A DNA stretch of 64,000 nucleotides from Aldehydirespirator sp965220485. Lineage in GTDB: Bacteria; Actinomycetota; Acidimicrobiia; Acidimicrobiales; Aldehydirespiratoraceae. The notes under the pieces were generated by a model. The model saw nothing but the letters and a program-made list of their open reading frames with translations, did not search any database and was not told where the DNA came from. Shown here piece by piece: positions 36,790 through 44,923 of this stretch. The position numbers and the translations under genes were made by a program. The stretch's first letter is position 1; each line of letters opens with the position of its first letter. The stretch spans positions 1,488,001 through 1,552,000 of the forward strand of contig OZ244832.1 in NCBI GenBank assembly GCA_965220485.1, in the 5' to 3' direction.

Positions 36790-37380
36790 CTCCTGTTGGC
36801 GCCAGCAACCAACCTCTGTGATCGGCGCCGTGGCCGCACCGTCCTCTCGAGACCAGCGATAGGCCGCGACCAACCCGCTGTCATCGGCACCGTGGCCGCA
36901 CCGTCCTCTCGAGACCAGCGATAGGCCGCGACCAACCCGCTGTCATCGGCACCGTGGCCGCACCGTCCTCTCGAGACCAGCGATAGGCCGCGACCAACCC
37001 GCTGTCATCGGCACCGTGGCCGCACCGTCCTCTCGAGACCAGCGATAGGCCGCGACCAACCCGCTGTCATCGGCACCGTGGCCGCACCGTCCTCTCGAGA
37101 CCAGCGATAGGCCGCGACCAACCCGCTGTCATCGGCACCGTGGCCGCACCGTCCTCTCGAGACCAGCGATAGGCCGCGACCAACCCGCTGTCATCGGCAC
37201 CGTGGCCGCACCGTCCTCTCGAGACCAGCGATAGGCCGCGACCAACCCGCTGTCATCGGCACCGTGGCCGCACCGTCCTCTCGAGACCAGCGATAGGCCG
37301 CGACCAACCCGCTGTCATCGGCACCGTGGCCGCACCGTCCTCTCGAGACCAGCGATAGGCCGCGACCAACCTGCTGGGCC
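36790..37380. repeat. Nine tandem copies of a 62-bp intergenic repeat
   Basis: Units begin at 36839, 36901, 36963, 37025, 37087, 37149, 37211, 37273 and 37335 (ccgtcctctcgagaccagcg start), with exact 62-bp period and almost no variation. Two diverged half-units precede at 36760-36838 (gaccaacgtctgtgatcggc). There are no spacers, so this is not a CRISPR array. It fills the divergent space between the RNA methyltransferase and rpe. I see no open reading frame of note in it. Confidence 0.92.
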
Positions 37381-37406
37381 GGTCCTGGCGCGGTTAGGGT
37401 TCAAAC

Positions 37407-38063
37407 GTGGCCGTGGAGATCGCCCCCTCGATGCTGGCGGCCGACGTCTCACGCCTGGGCGAGGAGTGCCAGGCCATCGCCGAGGCGGGGGCCCATCGGG
37501 TCCACTGGGACGTGATGGACGGCGTGTTCGTGCCCAACCTCACCTTCGGACCCGACGTGGTGGCGGCATGCCGGCCGCTGGTGGACCTGCATTTTGAGGC
37601 CCACCTCATGGTGGTGAAGCCCGACGAGTTGGCCCCCCTCTACATCGAGGCCGGCTGCGACACCGTGCTGATCCATGCCGAGACCTGCCCGCACCTGCAC
37701 CGCTCCCTGTTCGCCATCTCGGAGGCGGGCGCCCGCTGCGGTGTCGTGCTCAATCCCCACACGCCCGCATCGAGCATCTCCGAGGTGCTACCGATGATCG
37801 ACGAGGTGCTGGTTATGACGGTGAACCCCGGCTTCGGGGGGCAGCGCTACATCGTCTCGGTCGAGTCGAAGATCGCGGCGGTGCGCAAGATGATCGACGA
37901 CACCGGACGCAGTATCGACCTCGAGGTCGACGGCGGTATCACGGCCGCTACCGCTCCTGCCGCGGTGGGAGCCGGCGCGAACGTGCTGGTGGCCGGATCC
38001 GCGGTGTTCGGCCACAGCGACGGCCCGGCCATAGCCATCAAGGAACTAGCGTCGAGCGTCTGA
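37407..38063 (+). CDS. rpe: Ribulose-phosphate 3-epimerase
   Basis: 218-residue TIM-barrel enzyme interconverting ribulose-5-phosphate and xylulose-5-phosphate. Signatures: IAPSMLAADVSRLGEE at the start, VHWDVMDGVFVPNLTFGP (metal His/Asp), DLHFEAHLMV, TVNPGFGGQRY and LEVDGGITAATAP with VAGSAVFG for phosphate binding. Starts at a GTG directly after the 62-bp repeat array. Confidence 0.96.
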   Translation: MAVEIAPSMLAADVSRLGEECQAIAEAGAHRVHWDVMDGVFVPNLTFGPDVVAACRPLVDLHFEAHLMVVKPDELAPLYIEAGCDTVLIHAETCPHLHRSLFAISEAGARCGVVLNPHTPASSISEVLPMIDEVLVMTVNPGFGGQRYIVSVESKIAAVRKMIDDTGRSIDLEVDGGITAATAPAAVGAGANVLVAGSAVFGHSDGPAIAIKELASSV

Positions 38064-38071
38064 GCTGTGCG

Positions 38072-38120
38072 TAATTCCGGAGGTTGTGGGGAATGATTCC
38101 CCCTAATCGCCGGAATTTCA
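38072..38120. terminator. Nested palindrome between rpe and clpP
   Basis: Outer arms aattccgg (38074-38081) and ccggaatt (38110-38117) enclose an inner hairpin ggggaatgattcccc (38089-38103). It lies in the convergent gap and can form the same structure on either strand; no clear T-run follows. Confidence 0.55.
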
Positions 38121-38132
38121 TCCGGCGGCGCG

Positions 38133-38762
38133 CTAGAGCATCTCGCCGCGCTTGACGATCACATGGTCGATGATGCCGTAATCCTTGGCCTCGGATGCGG
38201 TGAACCAGCGGTCCCGGTCGGAGTCGGCCTCGATCTGCTCGACGGTCTGGCCGGTGTGGTGAGCGATGCGTTCCTGTAGCAGCTTCTTGGTGTAGGCCAT
38301 CTGCTCAGCTTGGATGGCGATGTCGGTGGCCTGGCCCCGTACGCCGCCGAGGGGCTGGTGCATCATGATCCGGGCATGCGGCAGGGCGTAGCGCTTGCCC
38401 GGAGCGCCCGCGCAAAGCAGGAACTGGCCCATCGACGCCCCGAGGCCGATGCAGATCGTGCCCACCTCGGGCTGGATGAACTGCATGGTGTCGTAGATGG
38501 CCATGCCGGAGGTGACCGAGCCGCCGGGGCTGTTGATGTAGAGCCAGATGGGGCGGGTGGCGTCCTGGCCCTCCAGGTACAGCAACTGGGCCATGATGAA
38601 GTTGGCGATCTCGTCGTTGACGTCGGAGCCGAGGACGACGATGCGGTCCTGCAGCAGCCGGTTGTACACCTCGCTGTGACGGTTGGCGACGGTGGTCGGC
38701 GTTTCGAAGCCGACCTCGCCGGGCTCGGGACGAAGCCGGGGTGGCAGAGAATGCGAACTCAT
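38133..38762 (-). CDS. clpP: ATP-dependent Clp protease proteolytic subunit
   Basis: 209 residues from the ATG at 38762 (MSSHSLPPRLRPE). The catalytic triad context is intact: Ser in GLGASMGQFLLCAG, His in ARIMMHQPLGG, Asp in EADSDRDRWFTA. INSPGGSVTSGMAIYD and ATDIAIQAEQM are typical. It would form a tetradecameric chamber with a Clp ATPase, not encoded here. No second clpP is adjacent, unlike many actinobacteria. Confidence 0.96.
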   Translation of the reverse strand: MSSHSLPPRLRPEPGEVGFETPTTVANRHSEVYNRLLQDRIVVLGSDVNDEIANFIMAQLLYLEGQDATRPIWLYINSPGGSVTSGMAIYDTMQFIQPEVGTICIGLGASMGQFLLCAGAPGKRYALPHARIMMHQPLGGVRGQATDIAIQAEQMAYTKKLLQERIAHHTGQTVEQIEADSDRDRWFTASEAKDYGIIDHVIVKRGEML

Positions 38763-38883
38763 GGCGACGAAGGCTACCGCTGCTGTCTCACGATCCCGCC
38801 TTGCCGGCACCTGTAGTGATGTTTTCCATTATTTGAAGTTTATTGGCTGTTGTTTGTCATACCCCCTGCATAGCGTTATCGGC

Positions 38884-40071
38884 ATGGAATCGATGGTTGG
38901 TACGGGTCGGGTGACGTGCGCTCGGGGCGGGGCTTGTGTCGGGGATGCCGAGGTGGGCTCATTGCGCGACGCGGAGCTCACCGAGCGGATGGCGCAGCTC
39001 GGGCGGGAGCGATCCCGGGTGGACGCCATGCTGGCGGAGACCGTCGCGGAGATGCACCGGCGCATGGGCGGGCGTGGCGCAGCGGCGATGATGCGCGAAG
39101 GGCTGCATGTCTCGGCGCGTCAAGCGACCGCGGATACTGAGTTGGCCGCGTCGTTGGGCGAGTTCCCCGCAACGCTGACGGCGCTGCGCGCCGGGGCGAT
39201 CACGGTGGGCCATGCCCGGGTGATCACCAGGGTGGGCACCGATCCCGAACACGCCAGCGAGCCCGCGCTGTTGGAGATGGCCCGGGGCTGTCCGGTGGAC
39301 ATGTTCGCCCGCATGACCCGCCAGTACATGAGCACCCAGGACTCCAGCGCCGAGCATCAGCGCCAACGCAACAACCGGTGGGCGTCGTTGGTGCAGGACC
39401 CCGACGGGTCATGGCGGCTGTCGGCGTACTACGACCACTGCACAGGCAAGCGCATCAGCATGGCCTTCGAGCAGATGGTGCGCACCATGCGCAACAGTGA
39501 GCGGCGCGCGCCGCGCACGTCGCAACAGCGCCGAGCCGACGCTCTGGCCCAGCTGATCACCGGAGAAGGACCGCACTGCCGGCCCAAGACCACGCTGTTG
39601 GTGATCGCCGACTACGACACCGTCACACAAGAGCTCAAGAACCTGCGCTACGACGACGGCCTGCCGGTGCCCGCCGAGCAGATCGCCAAACTGGCCGCAG
39701 ACGCCAAGATCCTGCCCGCCATCTTCAGCGCGGAAGGAGACCCGCTGTGGCTGGGGAGAACCGACCGCCACGCCAGCGCAGGCCAGCGCATGGTGCTCGC
39801 GGCCCGCGACGGCGGCTGCGTCAACTGCGCCACGCCCTCCGAGCGAAGCGAACCCCACCACATCGTGTGGTGGACCAAGGGCGGCCCCACCGACATCGAC
39901 AACCTCGCCCTGCTGTGCGAACGCTGTCACCACCTCATCCACGACGACAACTGGCAACTCCAACGCCACAAGAACCGCCGACACCGACTCCAACCCCCTG
40001 CACACGCTCAGCCCCGCCAACACTCTGCCAACGGGGCAGCCCCGCAGCGCAACCCCATCCTGCGAACCTGA
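38884..40071 (+). CDS. DUF222/HNH endonuclease domain protein (13E12 type)
   Basis: 395 residues from ATG 38884. The N-terminal two thirds are the helical DUF222 region common in actinobacteria; the C-terminal HNH motif is visible as CVNCATPSERSEPHHIVWWTKGG...DNLALLCERCHHLIH, with paired cysteines and the catalytic His. Such proteins are frequent, repeated in genomes and suspected to be mobile or recombination-linked; a specific role is not established. It lies just upstream of tRNA-Leu. Confidence 0.88.
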   Translation: MESMVGTGRVTCARGGACVGDAEVGSLRDAELTERMAQLGRERSRVDAMLAETVAEMHRRMGGRGAAAMMREGLHVSARQATADTELAASLGEFPATLTALRAGAITVGHARVITRVGTDPEHASEPALLEMARGCPVDMFARMTRQYMSTQDSSAEHQRQRNNRWASLVQDPDGSWRLSAYYDHCTGKRISMAFEQMVRTMRNSERRAPRTSQQRRADALAQLITGEGPHCRPKTTLLVIADYDTVTQELKNLRYDDGLPVPAEQIAKLAADAKILPAIFSAEGDPLWLGRTDRHASAGQRMVLAARDGGCVNCATPSERSEPHHIVWWTKGGPTDIDNLALLCERCHHLIHDDNWQLQRHKNRRHRLQPPAHAQPRQHSANGAAPQRNPILRT

Positions 40072-40105
40072 TGCCGGGTCCCCGCGGGTTACGCTGACCG
40101 GACTC

Positions 40106-40190
40106 GCGGACGTGGCGGAATCTGGCAGACGCGCTGGGTTTAGGTCCCAGTACCCGCACGGGTGTGGGGGTTCGAATCCCCCCGTCCGCA
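40106..40190 (+). tRNA. tRNA-Leu (anticodon TAG)
   Basis: Acceptor stem gcggacg/cgtccgc, D-arm tggcggaatctggcagacg, anticodon loop tttaggt giving TAG, long variable arm with tacccgcacgggtg as in class II tRNAs, and T-loop ggttcgaatcc. The 3' CCA is not encoded (accc follows). It is the left neighbour of a restriction-modification system. Confidence 0.95.
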
Positions 40191-40402
40191 CCCTGATCCT
40201 GAACCGTCCAACACCAGTGGGCTCCCATGTTCGAGACCTCTCTGGGCGATGCGGCAGGCCGGGCCCCGAAGCCGATGGCCGCAGATGCCGCGCCAGCACG
40301 CCGCACTCACCGCTGGGTTCAGAGCATTGTCATAGGGTGGCGTTAAGGTCAGCATCACTCTGGGATCCGCAACATGCGACGTCTAGACGTCTAGCGTCCA
40401 GA

Positions 40403-40642
40403 ATGATGGTGACTTCAGCTCAGAGTCTCGGCCGTCGCCGGCCCGGTGAAGTTCGCGACGCTATCGAGCAAGTGCTTGCTAACGCTGGCAGCCCTATGAG
40501 CTTGAAGGAGATCCATGAGTCAGTTGAGGCTCGACTGGGAGCCCCGGTCTCCGAGTCATCCGTCCGCAGCTACCTCAACCTCAACACAGGACGAGGCGGC
40601 CAGTTCCAGAGAGTGCGTCGTGGCGTCTACAAGCTCGGCTGA
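40403..40642 (+). CDS. Small winged-helix protein of a restriction-modification locus
   Basis: 79 residues from ATG 40403. The body VRDAIEQVLANAGSPMSLKE followed by IHESVEARLGAPVSESSVRS reads as a winged-helix of the HARE-HTH kind often joined to restriction enzymes. It overlaps the start of the methyltransferase gene, so the two are translated together. It may control the R-M genes or be a DNA-recognition subunit. Confidence 0.65.
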   Translation: MMVTSAQSLGRRRPGEVRDAIEQVLANAGSPMSLKEIHESVEARLGAPVSESSVRSYLNLNTGRGGQFQRVRRGVYKLG

Positions 40643-41564
40643 GGACATCCTTGCCGACGAATGGTCACCTATCGCGACAGTGGGCAATGCATCGCTCTAC
40701 GTCGGGGACTGCCTCGATTGGCTGGCAGCGCAGCCGCCCAACGCGTTCCACGGGGTCGTGACCGATCCCCCGTATGGCCTCGTCGAGTACACGCAGCAGC
40801 AGCAGCGCAAGCTCCGCAGGGGCCAAGGTGGCGTGTGGCGCCTTCCCCCGGCGTTCGACGGCCACCAACGCTCCCCTCTGCCCAGATTCACCACCCTGAC
40901 CGACGACGACCTCGACGGCTTGTGCACGTTCTTTCGCGCGTGGAGCGAGGCACTGGTGCCGGTGTTGGTACCCGGTGCGCATGTATTGGTCGCATCTAAC
41001 CCCCTGGTATCGCATCTCGTGGCGAACGCGGTATGCAGCGGCGGGCTCGAGCGCCGGGGCGAGGTTGTACGCCTTGTCATGACGATGCGGGGCGGCGACC
41101 GACCAAAGAATGCCCATGAGGAGTACTCAGGCGTCACCGTTATGCCACGCTCCAAGTGGGAGCCATGGCTGCTGTTCCGCAAGCCTCTTGAGGGACGCGT
41201 CAGAGACAACCTCCGAGTCTGGAGCGCGGGCGGGTTGCGACGGGTCTCCGAAGACCAGCCCTTCGCGGATGTGATCATGTCGGCCCCCACACGCCGAGCG
41301 GAGCGCAAGCTGGCGCCCCACCCGAGCCTCAAGCCTCAAGCGTTCCTGCGACAGGTAGTACGCGCCATCCTGCCCCTCGGTGAGGGCGTCGTCCTCGATC
41401 CCTTCGCAGGCTCGGGCTCGACGCTGGCCGCTGCGGAGCATGTCGGCTACCGCAGTACAGGCGTCGAGCGAGACCCTACCTATGCCCAGCTCGCAGCATC
41501 GGCCATTCCCAAGCTGCGCGACTACGAGCCCGCCTCGCCCGAGTCCTCGGCACGGTCGAGATAG
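40620..41564 (+). CDS. Type II DNA methyltransferase (N4-cytosine/N6-adenine, beta class)
   Basis: About 314 residues from the GTG at 40620, which lies inside the end of the winged-helix gene. Motif IV is VTDPPYGLVEY near residue 40 and motif I (SAM) is DPFAGSGSTLAAAE near residue 280, i.e. IV before I, the beta-class order. A variable target-recognition stretch lies between. It converges on the putative restriction endonuclease, so the two form an R-M pair. The recognition site is unknown. Confidence 0.88.
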   Translation: MASTSSAEDILADEWSPIATVGNASLYVGDCLDWLAAQPPNAFHGVVTDPPYGLVEYTQQQQRKLRRGQGGVWRLPPAFDGHQRSPLPRFTTLTDDDLDGLCTFFRAWSEALVPVLVPGAHVLVASNPLVSHLVANAVCSGGLERRGEVVRLVMTMRGGDRPKNAHEEYSGVTVMPRSKWEPWLLFRKPLEGRVRDNLRVWSAGGLRRVSEDQPFADVIMSAPTRRAERKLAPHPSLKPQAFLRQVVRAILPLGEGVVLDPFAGSGSTLAAAEHVGYRSTGVERDPTYAQLAASAIPKLRDYEPASPESSARSR

Positions 41565-42228
41565 ACCCAGCTCTGACGCAGCTTCGCCACTCCCTCAGCA
41601 TGCAGGGTCGCAGTGCGCGTACCGAGTTCGCCTCGCTCGTTACCCTGGTCTTCGCCTGCTTCGTGGCGATTGTCATGGTCGTCGCAGTGCGCGTACCGAG
41701 TTCGCCTCGCTCGTTACGGGGGAAGTCTGCCGTTGTGACTTCCGCAAGGTAAACCTCGGTGAATCGCAGAGGCTCCCGGTCGCTGGCAGGCTCGGTCACG
41801 TTGTCAATCCGGTAGACAAAGACACAGAACCACTGGTCGCGCGCGCCATGCGTGTCGACCGCACCGCCCTTCTTGACCGTGGTCTTGATCTCGACGCCCT
41901 GAGACCCGGCTTTCACAGCGTCATCGGGATACACGCCTTGGACTAGCAGATCGGGGTGACCGTTGGGCCTGCGGTTTTGAACAAGTGTGCGCGAATGAGA
42001 GGCCAGACTCGCTGTCAGCATGTCCGAGAGAACGCCTGAGAGGATCGCCTTGCGGAGTGTGTCTTCAAGGCGACCGAGGCCCTTGGTGGTTAGAAAGCCG
42101 TTGACGTCAGCGAAGAAGTCGTACACGTCCTGCATCGCCGCCTCGAAGTCGAGGAGCCGCAGTTCGTAAGGCAGGACAGCCTTCGGGTTGAAGCGCTCCT
42201 GATTAACGCTACGACGCTCAACTCCCAC
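41476..42228 (-). CDS. Putative type II restriction endonuclease
   Basis: About 250 residues from GTG 42228; the open frame further upstream lies inside rdgB. A PD-(D/E)xK-like core is visible in GHPDLLVQGVY ... GVEIKTTVKKGGAVDTHGARDQW (D, then E-x-K). No database family is recognised. It overlaps the methyltransferase 3' end by 89 bp in the convergent orientation, and its C-terminal third is affected by a 75-bp tandem duplication that changes phase, so the last 60 residues may not be native. Confidence 0.65.
   Translation of the reverse strand: MGVERRSVNQERFNPKAVLPYELRLLDFEAAMQDVYDFFADVNGFLTTKGLGRLEDTLRKAILSGVLSDMLTASLASHSRTLVQNRRPNGHPDLLVQGVYPDDAVKAGSQGVEIKTTVKKGGAVDTHGARDQWFCVFVYRIDNVTEPASDREPLRFTEVYLAEVTTADFPRNERGELGTRTATTMTIATKQAKTRVTSEANSVRALRPCMLREWRSCVRAGSISTVPRTRARRARSRAAWEWPMLRAGHR
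41611..41720. repeat. 75-bp tandem duplication inside the endonuclease 3' region
   Basis: gcagtgcgcgtaccgagttc-gcctcgctcgttac occurs at 41611 and again at 41686. The period is 75 bp. The first copy on the minus strand reads as a continuation of NERGELGTRTATTMTIA, while the sequence beyond the second copy no longer looks like the protein. Confidence 0.75.
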
Positions 42229-42271
42229 GGTCGACCAGACTAGGGCGCGTTCGATGGGCCTTCGACTGTGC

Positions 42272-42856
42272 TCACGCTGATCGAAGCAGCTGCAGCAGGG
42301 CGCGGAGGGCTCGGCCGCGGTGACTTGTGGCGTTCTTGGCCGCAGGGCCCAACTCTGAGAACGTGCGGCCGCCACCCGCGGTGGGAGCGAACACGGGGTC
42401 GTAGCCGAAGCCGCCTTCGCCGCGGGGGTCGATCGTGATCACGCCTTCGACGGTGCCCTCTGCGCTGATCTCGGAGCCGTCGGGGAAGCAGACCATGGCC
42501 ACCGTGCGGAACCGGGCGGTGCGCTGAGCTTCCGGCACGTCCCGCAGATCCGCCAGCAGCCGGGCCAGATTGTCGCCGTAGCTGGCGTCGGGGCCCGCAT
42601 AGCGGGCCGAGCACACGCCGGGGGCGCCGCCCAGCGCGTCCACCTCCAGGCCGGTGTCGTCGGCCAGGGACGCGGCGCCGGCGAATCGGCACACGGCAAG
42701 CGCCTTGAGGCGGGCGTTGCCTTCAAGGGTGTCGGCGTCCTCGACCACCTCGCCCATGCCCTGCGGGCGGGGCAGCAGGATGGCTGCACCGGCCAGCACT
42801 TCAGCCATCTCGGCCACCTTGTTGGGATTGGCGCTGGCACAGACCAACTCGATCAT
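42272..42856 (-). CDS. rdgB: XTP/dITP pyrophosphatase (HAM1 family)
   Basis: 194-residue house-cleaning enzyme that hydrolyses dITP and XTP to monophosphates, keeping deaminated purines out of nucleic acid. Motifs: N-terminal VCASANPNKVAEM, NARLKALAVC, LADDTGLEVDALGGAPGV-CSARY, the central EGTVEG and GGFGYDPVFAP, and SHRGRAL near the C-terminus. It is the third gene of a minus-strand run rpmB-rpmG-phosphodiesterase-rph-rdgB. Confidence 0.95.
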   Translation of the reverse strand: MIELVCASANPNKVAEMAEVLAGAAILLPRPQGMGEVVEDADTLEGNARLKALAVCRFAGAASLADDTGLEVDALGGAPGVCSARYAGPDASYGDNLARLLADLRDVPEAQRTARFRTVAMVCFPDGSEISAEGTVEGVITIDPRGEGGFGYDPVFAPTAGGGRTFSELGPAAKNATSHRGRALRALLQLLRSA

Positions 42857-42917
42857 CTTGACCGGAACCCATCGGCGCAGACGGGGCTCCGGTGCGCCCC
42901 CGTTCGCGGCTCGCCGA

Positions 42918-43658
42918 TCATCTTGGAGCGGGTGGTGTCGCGAGGACGGAGCGCTGAGCGGCCACGATCTCCGCGATCCCCTTGGCTGCCAGGTCGAGCA
43001 TCTCGTCGAGCTGGGACCGGTCGAAGGGTCTGCCCTCGGCAGTGCCCTGCACCTCCACCAGCTCTCCGTCGCCGGTCATGACCACGTTGCAGTCCACGTC
43101 GGCACGGGCGTCCTCGGAGTAGGGCAGGTCAAGCAGCGCCACACCGTCAATGAGGCCGACGCTCACCGCGGCGCACTCCCCCACCATCGGCGACGTCCGC
43201 AGCGTGCCGTCCTGCACCAGCCTGGTCACCGCGTCGTGCAGGGCCAGATAACCCCCGCAGATGGACGCGGTGCGGGTGCCGCCGTCAGCCTGGAGCACGT
43301 CGCAGTCCACGATCACCTGGCGCTTGCCGAGCGCCCCCAGGTCGATAACCGAGCGCAACGACCGGCCGATGAGGCGCTGGATCTCCTTGGTGCGGCCCCC
43401 GACGCGGCGGGCCACCCGCTCCGGCGACGACCCCGGCAGCATCGAGTACTCGGCAGTGAGCCATCCGCTCCCCCGCTCCCGCAGCCAGCGGGGCACGTCC
43501 TCATCGACCGACGCCGTGCACAGCACCCGGGTGGCCCCGAACTCCGCCAGCACCGACCCGCCGGCCATGCTGGTGTAGTCGCGCCGGAACCTCAGGGGGC
43601 GCAGTTCGTCGGGCCGCCGCCCGTCGGCGCGCAGGCCGTCGGCGTCGATGGTGGTCAC
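42918..43658 (-). CDS. rph: Ribonuclease PH
   Basis: 246-residue phosphorolytic 3'-5' exoribonuclease maturing tRNA 3' ends. Signatures: LRADGRRPDELRPL at the start, GSVLAEFGATRVLCTASVDE, AEYSMLPGSSPERVAR, CDVLQADGGTRTASICG and DLPYSEDARADVDCNVVMTG. Pairing with rdgB and a metallo-beta-lactamase phosphodiesterase is the conserved actinobacterial order. Confidence 0.96.
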   Translation of the reverse strand: MTTIDADGLRADGRRPDELRPLRFRRDYTSMAGGSVLAEFGATRVLCTASVDEDVPRWLRERGSGWLTAEYSMLPGSSPERVARRVGGRTKEIQRLIGRSLRSVIDLGALGKRQVIVDCDVLQADGGTRTASICGGYLALHDAVTRLVQDGTLRTSPMVGECAAVSVGLIDGVALLDLPYSEDARADVDCNVVMTGDGELVEVQGTAEGRPFDRSQLDEMLDLAAKGIAEIVAAQRSVLATPPAPR

Positions 43659-43668
43659 CGGTCCCCTG

Positions 43669-44412
43669 TCACACCGTCAGGACTAGGCCGGGACGGGCCA
43701 CGTCCACTTCGCCCTCGAATGCTGCTCTGGCCTCGGTCAGCTGGGAGTCGGGATCACAGCCGGGGGCAAGATGGGTGAGCACCAGGCGCTCGGCTCCGGC
43801 CGCGGACGCCGCGCTGGCCGCCTCACGTGCGCTCATGTGGGGGATGCCCTGGTCCTCGTGCTCACGGCTGTGGCTGGCGTCGCACATGGCGACGTGTATT
43901 CCCTCCCCCAGCGAGCGGAAGTCCCAGCCGGGACCGGTGTCGGAGCTGAAGGCGAACGAGCGGCCCCCGCAGTCAATCCTGGCGGCCAGCGTCTCCACGG
44001 GATGGTCGGTTCGGGCGAAGCTCCACCGCTGATCGGCGATCGTCACCTCCGACGACGCTTCGATGATCGTCCAGGCTAGAGGATCTCGGCTGCCGGAGCG
44101 CAGCACGGTGATGGCCCGGTCCATGGCCCGGGTCTCGGCCGTGCCATAAACAGGGACCGCGCTGCGGGGCACGAACCAGATGAACACGTTGCGGATCACG
44201 GGCAACTCCAGCCAGTGGTCCGGGTGGCAGTGGGTGGTGACGATGGCGCTGAGATCGGCGAGGTTGACGGCCTCCTGCAGCGGCCCCAGCGTTCCGGGAC
44301 CGCAGTCGAGCAGCACGGAGGCGCCGTCGCTGCGCACCAGGTAGCCGGTGCAGGGGTTGCCGGGCGCGGCGTAGGAGCCGCTGCAGCCGAGAACCGTGAC
44401 TTTCAGAGCCAC
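43669..44412 (-). CDS. Metallo-beta-lactamase-fold cyclic nucleotide phosphodiesterase-like protein
   Basis: 247 residues, metallo-beta-lactamase fold with the metal motif TTHCHPDHWLELP (HxHxDH), later MCDASHSREHED and VLTHLAPGCDPDS carrying the other His/Asp ligands. The neighbourhood (upstream of rph and rdgB) matches mycobacterial Rv1339, reported as an atypical cAMP phosphodiesterase, so lowering of cAMP is the likeliest role. A tRNase Z function is less likely from this context. It overlaps no neighbour and follows rpmG by 21 bp. Confidence 0.85.
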   Translation of the reverse strand: MALKVTVLGCSGSYAAPGNPCTGYLVRSDGASVLLDCGPGTLGPLQEAVNLADLSAIVTTHCHPDHWLELPVIRNVFIWFVPRSAVPVYGTAETRAMDRAITVLRSGSRDPLAWTIIEASSEVTIADQRWSFARTDHPVETLAARIDCGGRSFAFSSDTGPGWDFRSLGEGIHVAMCDASHSREHEDQGIPHMSAREAASAASAAGAERLVLTHLAPGCDPDSQLTEARAAFEGEVDVARPGLVLTV

Positions 44413-44433
44413 GGGAATGCCCCGGTCGAGCGC

Positions 44434-44595
44434 CTAGCGCTCCTCCTTGAAGACCACGTGCTTCCGGATCACCGGGTCGTACTTCTTGAGCTCGATGCGA
44501 TGACGCGTGTTGGTCTTGTTCTTGGTGGTCACGTAGGTGTAGCCGGTGCCGGCGGTGGACCTGAGTTTGATGATGGGACGCTTGTCGCTGGCCAT
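44434..44595 (-). CDS. rpmG: 50S ribosomal protein L33
   Basis: 53 residues, MASDKRPIIKLRSTAGTGY-TYVTTKNKTNTRHRIEL and then KKYDPVIRKHVVFKEER. It lacks the paired zinc cysteines of the C+ type, so it is the zinc-free paralogue. It is adjacent to rpmB as in many bacteria. Confidence 0.93.
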   Translation of the reverse strand: MASDKRPIIKLRSTAGTGYTYVTTKNKTNTRHRIELKKYDPVIRKHVVFKEER

Positions 44596-44610
44596 CGCCG
44601 TCTCCTTGCT

Positions 44611-44847
44611 CTAAATCTTGCGGCCGTTGCGGCGCATCTCGGCCACGACGCTCTCGATACCGCGCCTGTCGATGGTCTTGATGGCCTTGGTGCTCAGGCG
44701 CAGCTTGATCCAGCGCTTCTCGCTGGGCAGGTAGTACCGCTTGGTCTGGACGTTGGGATCCCAGCGGCGGCTGGAGCGACGATGCGAATGCGAGAGCTGC
44801 TTGCCGAACTGCGGCTTCTTGCCGGTGACTTGGCAGATCTTGGACAT
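44611..44847 (-). CDS. rpmB: 50S ribosomal protein L28
   Basis: 78 residues starting MSKICQVTGKKPQFGKQLSH, then RWDPNVQTKRYYLPSEKRW and IKTIDRRGIESV. Only one Cys is in the N-terminal motif where zinc-binding forms have CxxC. It precedes rpmG by 15 bp on the same strand. Confidence 0.94.
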   Translation of the reverse strand: MSKICQVTGKKPQFGKQLSHSHRRSSRRWDPNVQTKRYYLPSEKRWIKLRLSTKAIKTIDRRGIESVVAEMRRNGRKI

Positions 44848-44923
44848 TCCGGGAAGGGTAGCGAGCCGGAGCGTGCACTCCAATGGCAGCCGATGAAGGC
44901 TGGCGAGCCGAGGCCCGCTTGCA

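Noticed and set aside
36729..36935. Longer N-terminus of the RNA methyltransferase
   Set aside because: It runs through the 62-bp repeats; the TRAM domain begins at the GTG 36728.
36790..37380. CRISPR-like regular repeats
   Set aside because: The 62-bp units are contiguous with no unique spacers, and no cas gene lies nearby.
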